Below are positions 24,002-33,995 of a stretch of 64,000 bases of DNA, one piece after another; position 1 is the stretch's first letter, and each line of letters opens with the position of its first letter. The notes under the pieces are model-generated. The model ran no database searches and was not told where the DNA came from. It worked only from the letters and a program-made list of their open reading frames with translations. The stretch comes from Cryobacterium flavum (GTDB taxonomy: Bacteria; Actinomycetota; Actinomycetes; Actinomycetales; Microbacteriaceae), in assembly GCF_900103805.1 (NCBI RefSeq), contig NZ_FNIB01000007.1, forward strand, positions 62,001 through 126,000, in the 5' to 3' direction. The position numbers and the translations under genes are program-made.

Positions 24002-24102
24002 GATTCGACTGTAGCTGCCACCCTCGGCGTCGCCTCGCGGGTTTCGGACATCGGTGCACAACCGCCGAGTACCTTCTCCTGTGCAGGAGGTGGCTGCGCC
24101 CC

Positions 24103-24108
24103 TAGTCT
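24103..24108 (+). promoter_or_regulatory. -10-like element before the aldo/keto reductase gene
   Basis: TAGTCT ends 6 nt before the ATG at 24115, suggesting a leaderless transcript in the divergent region shared with ogt. Confidence 0.4.
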
Positions 24109-24114
24109 GTAGGG

Positions 24115-25077
24115 ATGGCTCAAATTGAATATCGCAGACTTGGCTCATCCGGATTGACCGTCTCGACGATCGGGCTCGGGTGCAACAATTTCGGGCGCAC
24201 CGGAACCGCGTCAGAAACCCAGGACGGCACGACGGCGGTTATCGATGCTGCCTTCGAAGCCGGGGTGACGCTGTTCGACACCGCCGATATCTACGGTGCC
24301 GAGCGTGGCCTCAGCGAAACGCTCATGGGGCACTCGCTGCGCGGCAAGCGCGACCAGATCGTGCTCGCCTCGAAATTCGGCATGGATATGGGCGGCCTGA
24401 ACGGTCCGGACTGGGGCGCGCGGGGCTCACGCCGGTACATCCGTTTGGCCGTCGAGGCATCGCTGCGTCGGCTGCAGACCGACTGGATTGACCTCTACCA
24501 GCTGCACGTTCCCGACTCGTCAACACCCATCGAAGAGACGCTGTCCACCCTGCACGACCTCATCACCGAGGGCAAGATCCGTTACATTGGTCACTCCAAC
24601 CTGGCCGGGTGGCAGATCGCCGAGGCCGACTTCACCGCTCGCATGAACGGGCACCCAGCGTTCATTTCAAGCCAGAACGAATACAGTCTGCTCGTGCGCG
24701 ATGTCGAAGACGAGGTATTGCCGGCGGTGAACGCCTTCGGTCTCGGGTTTCTGCCCTTCTTCCCGCTCTACAACGGCCTGTTCACCGGCAAATTCTCCCG
24801 CACGGGCGGGCCAGCCGACAGCCGCATCATGATGATCAGGCGCCATCTCGCCGACGATGCCCCGTGGGACGTGATCGAGCAGTATCAGGAATGGTGCGAC
24901 GCGCGCGGCGTGACCATGCTGGCGGCGACGTTCGCCTGGCTTCTGGCCCAGCCCGGCCTGACCAGCGTTATCGCCGGCGCCACCAAACCCGAGCAGATTC
25001 GACAAAACTCGGACGCGGCGACGTCGTGGCAGCCGTCGGTCGATGAAGTTGCCTACATTTCAAACCTTTTCGCCTGA
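24115..25077 (+). CDS. Aldo/keto reductase
   Basis: NADPH-dependent carbonyl reductase of the AKR superfamily, 320 residues, TIM barrel. The catalytic tetrad is visible as D55 and Y60 in FDTADIYG, K87 in ASKFG and H131 in LYQLHVPD. The substrate is not predictable; the closest pattern is the YajO/AKR group annotated as general aldehyde or methylglyoxal reductases. It is monocistronic, ending before a hairpin with a T-run. Confidence 0.88.
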   Translation: MAQIEYRRLGSSGLTVSTIGLGCNNFGRTGTASETQDGTTAVIDAAFEAGVTLFDTADIYGAERGLSETLMGHSLRGKRDQIVLASKFGMDMGGLNGPDWGARGSRRYIRLAVEASLRRLQTDWIDLYQLHVPDSSTPIEETLSTLHDLITEGKIRYIGHSNLAGWQIAEADFTARMNGHPAFISSQNEYSLLVRDVEDEVLPAVNAFGLGFLPFFPLYNGLFTGKFSRTGGPADSRIMMIRRHLADDAPWDVIEQYQEWCDARGVTMLAATFAWLLAQPGLTSVIAGATKPEQIRQNSDAATSWQPSVDEVAYISNLFA

Positions 25078-25115
25078 ACGCAGCAGGTGAAGTCGGCGCA
25101 CGAGTCGGTGTTTTC

Positions 25116-25136
25116 TGCGCAGAGCGCAATATTTTT
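25116..25136 (+). terminator. Intrinsic terminator after the aldo/keto reductase gene
   Basis: TGCGC-AGA-GCGCA forms a short stem followed, after three bases, by a run of five T (25132-25136) in a locally AT-rich stretch. It lies about 40 nt after the stop codon. Confidence 0.5.
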
Positions 25137-25184
25137 AGTCGACGACGTGCCGGTAAGAGTGCACTATTGCTTCAGTGGTTGCTG

Positions 25185-25207
25185 CGCCCGACCCATCCGG
25201 TCGGGCG
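25185..25207 (+). promoter_or_regulatory. Hairpin in the leader of the ABC exporter genes
   Basis: CGCCCGACC-CATCC-GGTCGGGCG is a perfect 9-bp stem with a 5-base loop. It ends 10 bp before a short T-run (25217-25221), which is followed at once by the TAGGAGA ribosome binding site and the GTG of the first ABC gene. The layout resembles an attenuator or anti-SD control of a drug exporter. No clear regulatory leader peptide was found. Confidence 0.45.
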
Positions 25208-25235
25208 GGCATCCGTCTTTTAATAGGAGAACTTC

Positions 25236-26969
25236 GTGCTGTGGTCCTTGCTCGTGCGTTACCTGCGCCCATACTGGCAACTGCTTCTAGGGGTGATCGT
25301 CTTTCAACTGGCCCAGTCGATCGCCTCGCTCTTTCTGCCCACCCTCAACGCTGACATCATCGATGATGGTGTGGCAACCGGTGACTCCGGCTACATTCTG
25401 CGCGTGGGCGGCCTCATGCTGCTGATCACCCTCGCCCAGATCATCTGCGCGATCGTGGCCGTGTACTTCGGAGCCAAAGTCGCCATGAAGGTCGGCCGTG
25501 ACCTGCGCGGGGCCGTGTTCAGCCGGGTCGGTGAATTCTCGGAACAAGAAGTCACCCGGTTCGGGGCGCCCTCACTCATCACCCGTTCCACCAACGACGT
25601 GCAGCAGGTGCAGATGCTCGTGCTGACCACCTGCACCCTGCTGGTCTCCGCACCCATCCTCAGCATCGGCGGTGTGATCATGGCGATCCGCCAGGACGTG
25701 CAACTGTCCTGGCTCATCGCGGTGAGCGTGCCGATTCTCCTCACCGGGGTCGGCCTCATCGTCGTGAAGATGGTGCCGCTGTTCCGCAAGATGCAGATCC
25801 GCATCGACACCGTCAACCGGGTGCTGCGGGAGCAGCTCACCGGCATCCGTGTGGTGCGCGCGTTTGTGCGGGAGACGCAAGAGGTGGCACGGTTCGCCCA
25901 GGCCAACCGGGACGTCACCGAGGTAGCACTCAGCTCCGGGCGCCTGATGGCGCTCATGTTTCCCATCGTCATGCTCGTGCTCAACGTCTCGAGCGTCGCC
26001 GTCATCTGGTTCGGCGCGTTCCGCATTGAAGACGGATCGATGCAGGTGGGCACGCTCATCGCGTTCCTCAGCTATCTCATGCAGATTCTCATGGCCGTCA
26101 TGATGGCCACGTTCATGGCCGTCATGATTCCGCGCGCGGCCGTGTCGGCGGACCGCATCGGTGAGGTTCTCGCCACCGAATCAAGCGTCGTACCGCCGGC
26201 CAACCCGGTGAACGCAACGGCCGGTCAGGGCGAACTCGAACTGCTCGACGTGGGCTTCGCTTACCCGGGCGCGGAAAAACCCGTGCTGCGCAACGTGAGT
26301 TTCATCGCCCGGCACGGCGAGACCACCGCGATCATCGGCAGTACCGGCAGCGGAAAGACCACCCTGGTGAACCTGCTGCCGCGGCTGTTCGACGCGACCA
26401 GCGGCTCCGTACTGGTCGACGGCGTCAACGTGCGCGAGCTGAACCCCGACCTGCTCTGGGGCCACATCGGCCTTGTACCGCAAAAGCCGTACCTGTTCTC
26501 CGGAACGGTGCGCAGCAACCTGCTCTACGGCAAACCCGACGCGAGCGAAGACGAACTCTGGCAGGCCCTCACGATCGCGCAGGCCCGGGACTTCGTCACC
26601 GAAATGGATGGCGGGCTCGACGCCAAGATTGCCCAGGGCGGCACCAACGTATCGGGCGGTCAGCGCCAACGCCTCGCCATCGCGCGCGCCCTGGTGAAAC
26701 GGCCGGAGTTGTACATCTTCGACGACTCATTCTCAGCCCTCGACCTCGCCACGGATGCCCGACTGCGGCTCGCCCTCAAGCAGAGCACCGATGGTGCCAC
26801 CATGGTCATCGTCGCCCAGCGGGTGTCGAGCATCATCGACGCCGACCAGATCCTCGTGCTCGAAGACGGCCGCATCGTCGGCCGCGGAACCCACGAGCAA
26901 CTGCTCGACTCGAACACCACGTACCAGGAAATTGTGTCATCCCAGCTCACCGCGGAGGAAGCAGCATGA
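25236..26969 (+). CDS. ABC exporter half-transporter with degenerate ATPase site (subunit 1)
   Basis: A 577-residue fused membrane/ATPase protein: six helices in about residues 15-300, then an ATP-binding domain. Walker A is GSTGSGKT (368-375) and the signature is the canonical VSGGQ (472-476), but the residue after the Walker B aspartate is D497 instead of catalytic glutamate (IFDDSFSALD). It thus needs the partner's glutamate. The GTG at 25236 follows TAGGAGA. The second gene overlaps its stop (ATGA), so the two half-transporters form a coupled heterodimer, as in TM287/288 or BmrCD multidrug exporters. The substrate is unknown. Confidence 0.92.
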   Translation: MLWSLLVRYLRPYWQLLLGVIVFQLAQSIASLFLPTLNADIIDDGVATGDSGYILRVGGLMLLITLAQIICAIVAVYFGAKVAMKVGRDLRGAVFSRVGEFSEQEVTRFGAPSLITRSTNDVQQVQMLVLTTCTLLVSAPILSIGGVIMAIRQDVQLSWLIAVSVPILLTGVGLIVVKMVPLFRKMQIRIDTVNRVLREQLTGIRVVRAFVRETQEVARFAQANRDVTEVALSSGRLMALMFPIVMLVLNVSSVAVIWFGAFRIEDGSMQVGTLIAFLSYLMQILMAVMMATFMAVMIPRAAVSADRIGEVLATESSVVPPANPVNATAGQGELELLDVGFAYPGAEKPVLRNVSFIARHGETTAIIGSTGSGKTTLVNLLPRLFDATSGSVLVDGVNVRELNPDLLWGHIGLVPQKPYLFSGTVRSNLLYGKPDASEDELWQALTIAQARDFVTEMDGGLDAKIAQGGTNVSGGQRQRLAIARALVKRPELYIFDDSFSALDLATDARLRLALKQSTDGATMVIVAQRVSSIIDADQILVLEDGRIVGRGTHEQLLDSNTTYQEIVSSQLTAEEAA

Positions 26970-28930
26970 GCGAGACTCACGCCGACGACAAGCCGGCTCC
27001 GCGTCCGCAGCGCGGAGGCGGCCCGTTCGGCGGTATGAGTCTGCCGGCCGAGAAGTCGATGAATTTCACCGCGTCGGGCAAGCGCCTGCTCGGCAAGTTG
27101 CGTCCTGAGCGCCTCTGGCTGATGCTCGTGCTGGCCCTCGCTGTGATCAGCGTGACCTTCTCGGTGCTGGGCCCGCGCCTGCTCGGTGAGGGCACCAACC
27201 TGATCTTCTCCGGCATCGTGTCGAAGTCCCTGCCGAGCGGCAGCAGCCAGGCCGACGTGATCGCGGGGCTGCGGGCATCCGGCAACAGTACCCAGGCCGA
27301 CATGCTCAGCGGCATGACGCTGACCCCGGGCCTCGGCATCGACTTTGCCATGCTCTCCACCGTGCTGTTCTGGGCGCTCGCACTCTACGTGCTGTCGAGT
27401 GTGTTCAGCTGGATGCAGGCGTATGTGCTGAACGGTGTCGTGCAGCGCACGGTGTATCGACTGCGGGAGGAGATTGAGGCGAAGATCAACCACCTGCCGC
27501 TGAGCTACTTCGACAAGAAGCCGCGCGGTGAACTTCTCAGCCGGGTCACTAACGACGTCGACAACATCTCGCAGAGCCTGCAACAGTCGCTCAGCCAGGT
27601 GGTGACGAGCCTGCTAACGGTGATCGGCGTGATCGTGATGATGCTCATCCTCTCGCCGCTACTGGCTCTGATCGCCCTCGTGACGGTGCCGCTCACGCTG
27701 GTGATCACGGCGTTCATCGCCAAGCGTTCGCAGAAACTGTTCGTGGCCCAGTGGGCCAACACCGGCGAGCTGAACGGTCAGATCGAGGAGACGTTCACCG
27801 GCCACGCCCTGGTCAAGGTGTTCGGCCGCCAAAAGGAGGTCGACGCCCGGTTCAAGCAGAAGAATGATGACCTGTACGAGGCCAGTTTCGGTGCCCAGTT
27901 CATCAGCGGCATGATCATGCCGGCGATGACCTTCATCGGCAACCTCGTCTATGTCGCCATCGCTGTTGTGGGAGGCTTGCAGGTGGCTTCGGGTGCCATG
28001 CAGCTCGGCGACGTGCAGGCATTCATTCAGTACTCCCGCCAGTTCACCCAGCCGCTCGCGCAACTCGGGTCGATGGCGAACCTGCTGCAGTCGGGTGTCG
28101 CATCCGCTGAACGCGTGTTCGACCTGCTCGACGCCGACGAACAGAGTGGAGACCCCGATCCGGCCGAGACCCCAATAGTGGTGCACGGCCGTCTCGTCTT
28201 CGAGAACGTGTCGTTCCGGTACACCGAGGACAAGCCGCTGATCGAAGAACTCAGCCTCGTGGCTGAACCCGGGCAGACCATTGCCATCGTTGGCCCGACC
28301 GGAGCCGGCAAGACCACACTGGTGAACCTCATGATGCGGTTCTACGAGATCGACTCCGGGCGCATCCTGCTCGACGGAGTCGACGTGGCCACCATGACCC
28401 GGCACGACCTGCGCAGCCGCATGGGCATGGTGCTGCAGGACACCTGGCTGTTCGGTGGCACGATCCGCGACAACATCGCCTACGGTCGACCGGATGCGAC
28501 GGAGCAGGATATTCTCGCAGCCGCCACCGCGACCTACGTCGATCGGTTCGTGCACTCGCTGCCCGACGGGTATGACACCGTGCTCGACGATCAGGGCAAC
28601 AACGTGAGTGCCGGTGAAATGCAGCTGCTCACCATCGCGCGGGCGTTCCTGGCGAAGCCGAGCGTGCTCATCCTCGACGAGGCGACCAGCTCGGTGGACA
28701 CCCGCACCGAGGTGCTGGTGCAGAAAGCGATGGGCGCTCTGCGGGCCGAGCGCACGAGCTTCGTCATCGCGCATCGGCTCTCGACTATTCGGGACGCCGA
28801 CCTGATTCTGGTGATGGAATCGGGGCGCATCGTGGAGCAGGGCAACCACGTGCAGCTGCTCGCCGCCAACGGTGCCTACCAGGCGCTGTACGCCGCACAG
28901 TTCGCCGCGCCCGTCGCCGACGAGGTCTAG
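26966..28930 (+). CDS. ABC exporter half-transporter with consensus Walker B (subunit 2)
   Basis: 654 residues with a cytoplasmic Gly/Pro/Arg-rich N-terminal tail of about 45 residues, six membrane helices and an ATPase domain. Between the first two helices there is a long predicted outer loop (about residues 82-120). Walker A is GPTGAGKT (443-450) and Walker B has the catalytic E572 (LILDEATSSVD), but the signature is degraded to VSAGEMQ (547-553) in place of LSGGQ. Together with subunit 1 this makes one consensus and one degenerate ATP site, the hallmark of asymmetric heterodimeric exporters. Confidence 0.92.
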   Translation: MSETHADDKPAPRPQRGGGPFGGMSLPAEKSMNFTASGKRLLGKLRPERLWLMLVLALAVISVTFSVLGPRLLGEGTNLIFSGIVSKSLPSGSSQADVIAGLRASGNSTQADMLSGMTLTPGLGIDFAMLSTVLFWALALYVLSSVFSWMQAYVLNGVVQRTVYRLREEIEAKINHLPLSYFDKKPRGELLSRVTNDVDNISQSLQQSLSQVVTSLLTVIGVIVMMLILSPLLALIALVTVPLTLVITAFIAKRSQKLFVAQWANTGELNGQIEETFTGHALVKVFGRQKEVDARFKQKNDDLYEASFGAQFISGMIMPAMTFIGNLVYVAIAVVGGLQVASGAMQLGDVQAFIQYSRQFTQPLAQLGSMANLLQSGVASAERVFDLLDADEQSGDPDPAETPIVVHGRLVFENVSFRYTEDKPLIEELSLVAEPGQTIAIVGPTGAGKTTLVNLMMRFYEIDSGRILLDGVDVATMTRHDLRSRMGMVLQDTWLFGGTIRDNIAYGRPDATEQDILAAATATYVDRFVHSLPDGYDTVLDDQGNNVSAGEMQLLTIARAFLAKPSVLILDEATSSVDTRTEVLVQKAMGALRAERTSFVIAHRLSTIRDADLILVMESGRIVEQGNHVQLLAANGAYQALYAAQFAAPVADEV

Positions 28931-28954
28931 CCCCGGCTCCTCCCCAACCCGTCG

Positions 28955-28985
28955 CCTGCCCGTGTCATCCCCAGATTCGGGCAGG
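28955..28985 (+). terminator. Hairpin after the ABC exporter operon
   Basis: CCTGCCCG and CGGGCAGG form a perfect 8-bp inverted repeat around a 15-base loop, 25 nt after the stop of the second ABC gene. There is no T-run, so it may be a Rho-assisted end or simply stabilise the 3' end. Confidence 0.35.
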
Positions 28986-29024
28986 CACCGGCGGCGGTGC
29001 GGACCGCGCTGGCACAGTGGCGGC

Positions 29025-30359
29025 ATGCATCCGACCATTGTCAAAGCCCAGAAGGCTCAGGACTTTCTGGCACTCGTTCCCCAGCTGCTCGGTTTCGTTG
29101 CCGAGTCCAGCGCCGTTCTGGTGGCGTTTCGTGGCAACCGCACCTGCGGCGCGCTGCGTTTCAACCTGCCCGACGACGACGCACCCCACAAGGTATACAA
29201 GCGCATTGCGACGACCCTCGCCGGAATGCTGTGCAAGATCCCCGGAGTCGACGCCGTCGTCCCGGTGATCTACACCGATGATTCCTTCAACGATGCAGTC
29301 GGCATTCCGCGCGAACAGTTCGCCGAGATTCTGAATCGGCGACTCGAGCTGAGCGGATTTCTGTTGCGTGATTCCCTGTGCGTTGCAGCGGATGCCTGGG
29401 GCAGCTACCTCGACCCGGACTGCCCGGCCGCTGGGCACCCACTCAGCGATATCACGGAGTCACCGATTTTCGAGGCGGTGCCCCCGGAGGCCGCGCCCGA
29501 CTTGCCGCGCCCGCTGGGCACACTGCAGACCGGCGCTGACCCGATCGGTGTCAACCTGGCGACCAAGGAACGCCTGGCCCGCCTCTACCGGCGGTATCGG
29601 CATCTGCTCGCGCGGGGCGAGAACACTCCGCAGCTGTTCGCCGCCCTCAGCGTTGCGCTCGACCCGGTAGCGATTGCCGAGGACGCGCTGACCTGGCCGA
29701 ACCCACCCACCGAAGAGAACGCCGCAGCGCTGCTCGTGCTCGTGCAGTCCCCGCCGAACCGTGACCAGATCATGGTGCAATTCGCGTTCGGGCGTGAGGA
29801 AGGCGTGCGCGCTCACGAAATCAACCGGCGGTACGCGCAGCTCCAGTACGAAACCGGGCGAAGCCTTGACGACCTGGTGGCCGCAGAGATCGACTCGGGC
29901 GACCCGACCGCCGAACACACCGGTGACATCATGCTCGGCCTGCAGACGGAACGACCCGACGTAGACCGCATTCGCATCGCGATCACCCTGCTCCGCACCG
30001 TCGTCGCCATGGCGCCGCGTTCGGCGAGGCCGGCGCCGCTGTGCATGCTGGCGTGGCTGTCCTGGGCGCTCGGCAGTGGGTCTGTGGCCGGATTCTTCGT
30101 TGACCAGGCACTCGCCATCGACTCGCAGTACAGCATGGCCACCCTGCTTAACCTGCTGCTCACGTCTGGGCATCTGCCGGAATGGGCGTTCGCAGTGCCG
30201 CGCGGTGACGACGACGACGCGGCGGACGAGGGCTACGAAAACGATGAGGACTTCGGCGAAGACGCTGCGCTCAGCGACGATGCCGTGTGGTTCTTCGAAG
30301 GCGAGAACGAGGAGTACGACGACGCTGACGATGACGACGCGCGGGCAGCTGACGGATGA
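29025..30359 (+). CDS. DUF4192 domain protein
   Basis: A 444-residue protein from the ATG at 29025 with the DUF4192 opening pattern DFLALVPQLLGFVAESSAVLVAF followed by a region ending LEL-GF-LRD-LCVA. DUF4192 proteins are common single-copy actinobacterial genes of unknown function. The C-terminal half is helical and TPR-like, and ends in a highly acidic tail of about 60 residues rich in Asp/Glu/Tyr. No catalytic motif was recognised. An upstream in-frame extension is Ser/Pro/Arg low complexity and was dropped. A weak CACAGT lies 6 nt before the ATG. Confidence 0.8.
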   Translation: MHPTIVKAQKAQDFLALVPQLLGFVAESSAVLVAFRGNRTCGALRFNLPDDDAPHKVYKRIATTLAGMLCKIPGVDAVVPVIYTDDSFNDAVGIPREQFAEILNRRLELSGFLLRDSLCVAADAWGSYLDPDCPAAGHPLSDITESPIFEAVPPEAAPDLPRPLGTLQTGADPIGVNLATKERLARLYRRYRHLLARGENTPQLFAALSVALDPVAIAEDALTWPNPPTEENAAALLVLVQSPPNRDQIMVQFAFGREEGVRAHEINRRYAQLQYETGRSLDDLVAAEIDSGDPTAEHTGDIMLGLQTERPDVDRIRIAITLLRTVVAMAPRSARPAPLCMLAWLSWALGSGSVAGFFVDQALAIDSQYSMATLLNLLLTSGHLPEWAFAVPRGDDDDAADEGYENDEDFGEDAALSDDAVWFFEGENEEYDDADDDDARAADG

Positions 30360-30433
30360 CGCGGGTGCAGCACGACCTGACCCGGTCTCGCATCCGTTTG
30401 AATGCCAGACCGGGCCGCCGGTTGCGAGGCGCA

Positions 30434-31864
30434 CTAGATGTACTTCGGAGCCTCCGACAGCACGCCGTGCAGAATCTCGCCGATCTCGGCGAATTCCGTT
30501 GGGCCCACGGTCAGCGGGGGAGCGAGTTGGATAACCGGGTCGCCGCGGTCGTCGGCGCGGCAGTACAGGCCGGCTTCGTAGAGCGCCTTCGACAGGTACC
30601 CGCGCAGCAGACGCTCGGACTCTTCGTCGTTGAAGGTTTCCTTGGTGCCTTTGTCCTTGACCAGTTCGATGCCGAAGAAGTAACCGGCACCACGCACGTC
30701 ACCGACGATCGGCAGGTCGAGCAATTTCTCCAGTTCCTTGCGGAACAGCGGCGAATTCTCGCGAACGTTCTCGTTGAGCTTTTCCTCTTCGAAGATGTCG
30801 AGGTTGGCCAGGGCAACCGCCGAGGAGACCGGGTGGCCGCCGAAGGTGTAGCCGTGGTAGAACGTCGTGTCGCCGTGTTTGAACGGTTCGTAGATGCGGT
30901 CGCTGACAATGGTCGCGCCGATGGGCGAGTATCCGCTGGTCATGCCCTTGGCACAGGTGATCATGTCGGGCTGGATGTCATAGGTCGTCGAGGCGAACAT
31001 GTTGCCGATGCGGCCGAATGCTGTGATGACCTCGTCGGCGACCAGGAGCACGTCGTACTTGTCGCAGATTTCTCGCACGCGCTTGAAGTAGCCGGGGGGC
31101 GGCGGGAAGCAGCCGCCGGAGTTCTGTACCGGCTCCAGGAAGACAGCCGCAACGGTTTCGGGGCCCTCGAACTCAATCATCTCTTCGATGCGGTTCGCGG
31201 CCCATTGGCCGAACACCTCGAGGTTGTCGCCGAGGCCGAGGCCAGGGCTCATCTCGTCGGCCCGATAGAAGTTCGTGTTGGGAACGCGAAAACCGCCCGG
31301 GGTGACCGGTTCGAACATCTCCTTCATCGCCGGGATGCCGGTGATGGCCAGCGCTCCCTGCGGGGTGCCGTGGTAGGCAACGTTACGGGAGATGACCTTG
31401 TGCTTGGTCGGGCGCCCCATCAGCTTCCAGTAGTACTTGGCAAGCTTGAATGCGGTCTCCACGGCTTCACCGCCGCCGGTGGAGTAGAACACGCGGTTGA
31501 GGTCACCCGGGGCGTAGCTGGCGAGCCGGTCGGCGAGTTCGATCGCGTTCGGGTGGGCGTAGGACCAGATCGGGAAGAAGGCGAGTTCTTCGGCCTGCTT
31601 GGCGGCGACCTCGGCGAGACGCTTGCGGCCGTGGCCGGCGTTGACCGTGAACAGACCGCTCAGGCCGTCGATGTACTTCTTGCCCTTGGAATCCCAGATC
31701 TGATGGCCCTGGCCCTTGACGATGATGGGAACTCCAGCGCCGGATTCCATCACCGACTGACGGGAGAAGTGCATCCAGAGGTGATCCTTGGCCTTTTGCT
31801 GCAGCTCGGCGTTGTGGGCGTCGCTGTACGCGGTCGGTGAATCGATGGGTGTGGTGAGAGTCAT
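30434..31864 (-). CDS. Class III aminotransferase, probably putrescine/polyamine aminotransferase
   Basis: PLP-dependent omega-aminotransferase of 476 residues. The PLP lysine is K306 in [14 protein letters not shown]; the STGGGEAVE phosphate loop and [10 protein letters not shown] aspartate motif are intact. The overall pattern (HLWMHFSRQ near the start, [17 protein letters not shown]) is that of SpuC-like putrescine or taurine/diamine aminotransferases. It lies 4 nt after an Lrp-type regulator and divergent from a gamma-aminobutyraldehyde dehydrogenase, so conversion of putrescine to 4-aminobutanal is the best inference. The ATG at 31864 is preferred; a longer frame extends into the regulator. 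Confidence 0.8.
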   Translation of the reverse strand: MTLTTPIDSPTAYSDAHNAELQQKAKDHLWMHFSRQSVMESGAGVPIIVKGQGHQIWDSKGKKYIDGLSGLFTVNAGHGRKRLAEVAAKQAEELAFFPIWSYAHPNAIELADRLASYAPGDLNRVFYSTGGGEAVETAFKLAKYYWKLMGRPTKHKVISRNVAYHGTPQGALAITGIPAMKEMFEPVTPGGFRVPNTNFYRADEMSPGLGLGDNLEVFGQWAANRIEEMIEFEGPETVAAVFLEPVQNSGGCFPPPPGYFKRVREICDKYDVLLVADEVITAFGRIGNMFASTTYDIQPDMITCAKGMTSGYSPIGATIVSDRIYEPFKHGDTTFYHGYTFGGHPVSSAVALANLDIFEEEKLNENVRENSPLFRKELEKLLDLPIVGDVRGAGYFFGIELVKDKGTKETFNDEESERLLRGYLSKALYEAGLYCRADDRGDPVIQLAPPLTVGPTEFAEIGEILHGVLSEAPKYI

Positions 31865-31868
31865 TTTT

Positions 31869-32351
31869 TTACCGTGTTCCCCAGTTATAGAACTGTTTGT
31901 GGAGTTTGAGATAAACGAACGTCTCGGTGGAGAGGACTCCATCGAGATTGCGGATCTTGGAGTTGAGCAGTTCGAGCAGTTCGTCGTCGTCTTCGCAGAC
32001 GACCTCGGCAAGAATGTCAAAGGTGCCGGCCGTGAGCACGACGTAGTCCACGGCATCGATCTCGGCCAGCTGCTCGGCCAGTATGCGGGTATCGGCCGAC
32101 GCGCGAATTCCGATCATGGCCTGGCGAAAGAAGCCCAGCTGCATCGGGTCCGTCACGGCGACGACCTGCATGACGCCCGAGTCAGTGAGCTTCTGCACCC
32201 GTTGACGCACGGCCGCCTCGCTGAGACCGACGGCTTTGCCGATCTCTGCGTACGACCGACGTCCGTCGGCCTGCAGCTGTTCGATGATCTTTTTCGACAC
32301 ATCGTCGAGCTGGGCCAGCTTGGGCGGGTGACCGCGCCTTTGTCCATTCAT
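31869..32351 (-). CDS. Lrp/AsnC family transcriptional regulator
   Basis: 160 residues: N-terminal winged helix-turn-helix ([20 protein letters not shown] through [10 protein letters not shown]) and a C-terminal RAM effector-binding domain beginning around [14 protein letters not shown]. It is co-transcribed with the aminotransferase that follows by 4 nt and is divergent from the aldehyde dehydrogenase, a usual place for a local activator of amine catabolism. The effector is probably an amine or amino acid; this is inference. Confidence 0.9.
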   Translation of the reverse strand: MNGQRRGHPPKLAQLDDVSKKIIEQLQADGRRSYAEIGKAVGLSEAAVRQRVQKLTDSGVMQVVAVTDPMQLGFFRQAMIGIRASADTRILAEQLAEIDAVDYVVLTAGTFDILAEVVCEDDDELLELLNSKIRNLDGVLSTETFVYLKLHKQFYNWGTR

Positions 32352-32474
32352 GCATCGATTGTGTCAGTCCAAATGCACTTCGGCAAGCGAATCCGTCGCA
32401 CATTATGCAAATCACTGCGGATTTCATTTGTGAATCTGGGTGCATCTCACATTGAAATAGGTACACTGGGCCGC
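32352..32474. promoter_or_regulatory. Divergent control region between the Lrp-type regulator and the aldehyde dehydrogenase
   Basis: This 123-bp region is much richer in A/T than its surroundings (several TTTG, AATC and CATT tracts), as usual for Lrp-type operators. TACACT (32462-32467) ends 7 nt before the dehydrogenase ATG and is the likely -10 of a leaderless message. No perfect palindrome was identified. Confidence 0.5.
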
Positions 32475-33911
32475 ATGAGTGCCCCCGAACTACGTAACTT
32501 TATCAACGGCCGGTACGTCGACTCCACCGCGACGGATCGGTTCGACCTCATCGACCCTGCCACCGAAGCGATCTACGGAAGCAGCCCGGTGTCGACCGCG
32601 GCAGATGTTGATACGGCCTACCGGGCCGCGGCATCCGCTTTTGAAATCTGGGGCGAGAGCACCCCGGCCGTGCGGCAGCTCGCGCTGTTTCGCATAGCGG
32701 ACGCGATTGAGGCGCGTGCCGAGGAATTCGCCGATGCCGAGTCGCTCGATACCGGCAAGCCGCGCTCGACCCTGGTAGACGACGAGATTTTGCTTTCGGT
32801 CGACCAGATCCGCTTCTTCGCCGGCGCCGCGCGCAACCTCGAAGGGCGTGCGGCCGGCGAGTATATGACGGACCACACCTCGTTCATCCGGCGTGAGCCG
32901 ATCGGTGTCGTCGGCCAGGTCACTCCGTGGAATTACCCGTTGAACATGGCGGTCTGGAAGTTCGCGCCCGCGCTCGCCGCCGGTAATACAACCGTGCTCA
33001 AGCCCTCGGACACCACCCCGAGTGCGACGTTGCTGCTCGCCGAGGTCGCGGCGGAATTTTTGCCGGCCGGCGTGCTCAACGTGATCACCGGGGACCGCAC
33101 CACCGGTGCCGCGATGGTCGATCACAAGACCCCGCAACTTGTCTCGATCACCGGTTCGGTACGAGCCGGAATGGCCGTTGCCGAGGCTGCGTCACACGAC
33201 CTCAAGCGGGTGCACCTGGAATTGGGCGGCAAGGCACCGGTGATCGTGTTCGACGACGCCGATATCGAGCTCGCCGTTGCCGGGATCGTCGCCGCCGGCT
33301 TCTTCAACGCCGGCCAGGACTGCACCGCGGCTACCCGGTTGCTCGTGCAGGGCGGCATCCACGACGAATTCGTCGCAGCGCTCGCCGCCTATGCCAGGGA
33401 CAACGCTCGCACCGGAGCCCCGAGCGAGCAGGGAATCCTGTTCGGACCGGTCAACAATGTCAACCAGCTCGCCCAGGTGTCCGGCTTCGTCGACCGGCTG
33501 CCTGACCACGCCGTGCTCGAACTCGGCGGACACCGGGTCGGCAGCACCGGGTATTTTCATGAAGCGACCATTGTCAGTGGCCTCAAGCAGACGGATGAGG
33601 CGGTGCAGCAGGAGATCTTCGGCCCGATGATGACCGTGCAGCGCTTCACCGATGAGTCCGAGGCGTTGCGTTGGGCGAACGACGTGCAGTACGGTCTGGC
33701 CTCGTCGGTGTGGACGCGCGATCACGGTCGTGCGATGCGTTTCGCCAAGCATCTGGACTTCGGTTGCGTCTGGATCAACACACACATCCCCATCGTCGCC
33801 GAGATGCCACACGGCGGTTTCAAACACTCCGGCTATGGCAAGGACCTCTCGATGTACGGGTTCGAGGATTACACCCGGATCAAGCACGTGATGAGCTACA
33901 TCGGACACTAG
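32475..33911 (+). CDS. patD: Gamma-aminobutyraldehyde dehydrogenase
   Basis: NAD-dependent oxidation of 4-aminobutanal to GABA in putrescine degradation. 478 residues of the ALDH superfamily with general base E249 ([10 protein letters not shown]) and nucleophile C283 ([11 protein letters not shown]). Long stretches such as [23 protein letters not shown], the NTH...EMPHGG region and [11 protein letters not shown] match E. coli PatD/YdcW as I remember it. The ATG at 32475 is preceded by TACACT 7 nt away; a long upstream extension antisense to the regulator is rejected. Divergent from the Lrp-aminotransferase pair. Confidence 0.85.
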   Translation: MSAPELRNFINGRYVDSTATDRFDLIDPATEAIYGSSPVSTAADVDTAYRAAASAFEIWGESTPAVRQLALFRIADAIEARAEEFADAESLDTGKPRSTLVDDEILLSVDQIRFFAGAARNLEGRAAGEYMTDHTSFIRREPIGVVGQVTPWNYPLNMAVWKFAPALAAGNTTVLKPSDTTPSATLLLAEVAAEFLPAGVLNVITGDRTTGAAMVDHKTPQLVSITGSVRAGMAVAEAASHDLKRVHLELGGKAPVIVFDDADIELAVAGIVAAGFFNAGQDCTAATRLLVQGGIHDEFVAALAAYARDNARTGAPSEQGILFGPVNNVNQLAQVSGFVDRLPDHAVLELGGHRVGSTGYFHEATIVSGLKQTDEAVQQEIFGPMMTVQRFTDESEALRWANDVQYGLASSVWTRDHGRAMRFAKHLDFGCVWINTHIPIVAEMPHGGFKHSGYGKDLSMYGFEDYTRIKHVMSYIGH

Positions 33912-33995
33912 GCGGTGCGGTGGCGCCAAGCGGTGACGTTATTATGGTCCAAGTCCTTCGGCGAACGTTGGAACCACACTCGGAAGGCACCACCC

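Noticed and set aside
25087-25290. Leader peptide gene ahead of the ABC exporter
   Set aside because: The frame runs through the hairpin and into the ABC gene with no stop before it, and has no ribosome binding site.
30356-31840. Long open frame of about 490 codons on the plus strand opposite the aminotransferase gene
   Set aside because: It is the mirror of a clearly coding minus-strand gene in high-GC DNA, has Arg/Val/Asp-rich non-family sequence and no ribosome binding site.
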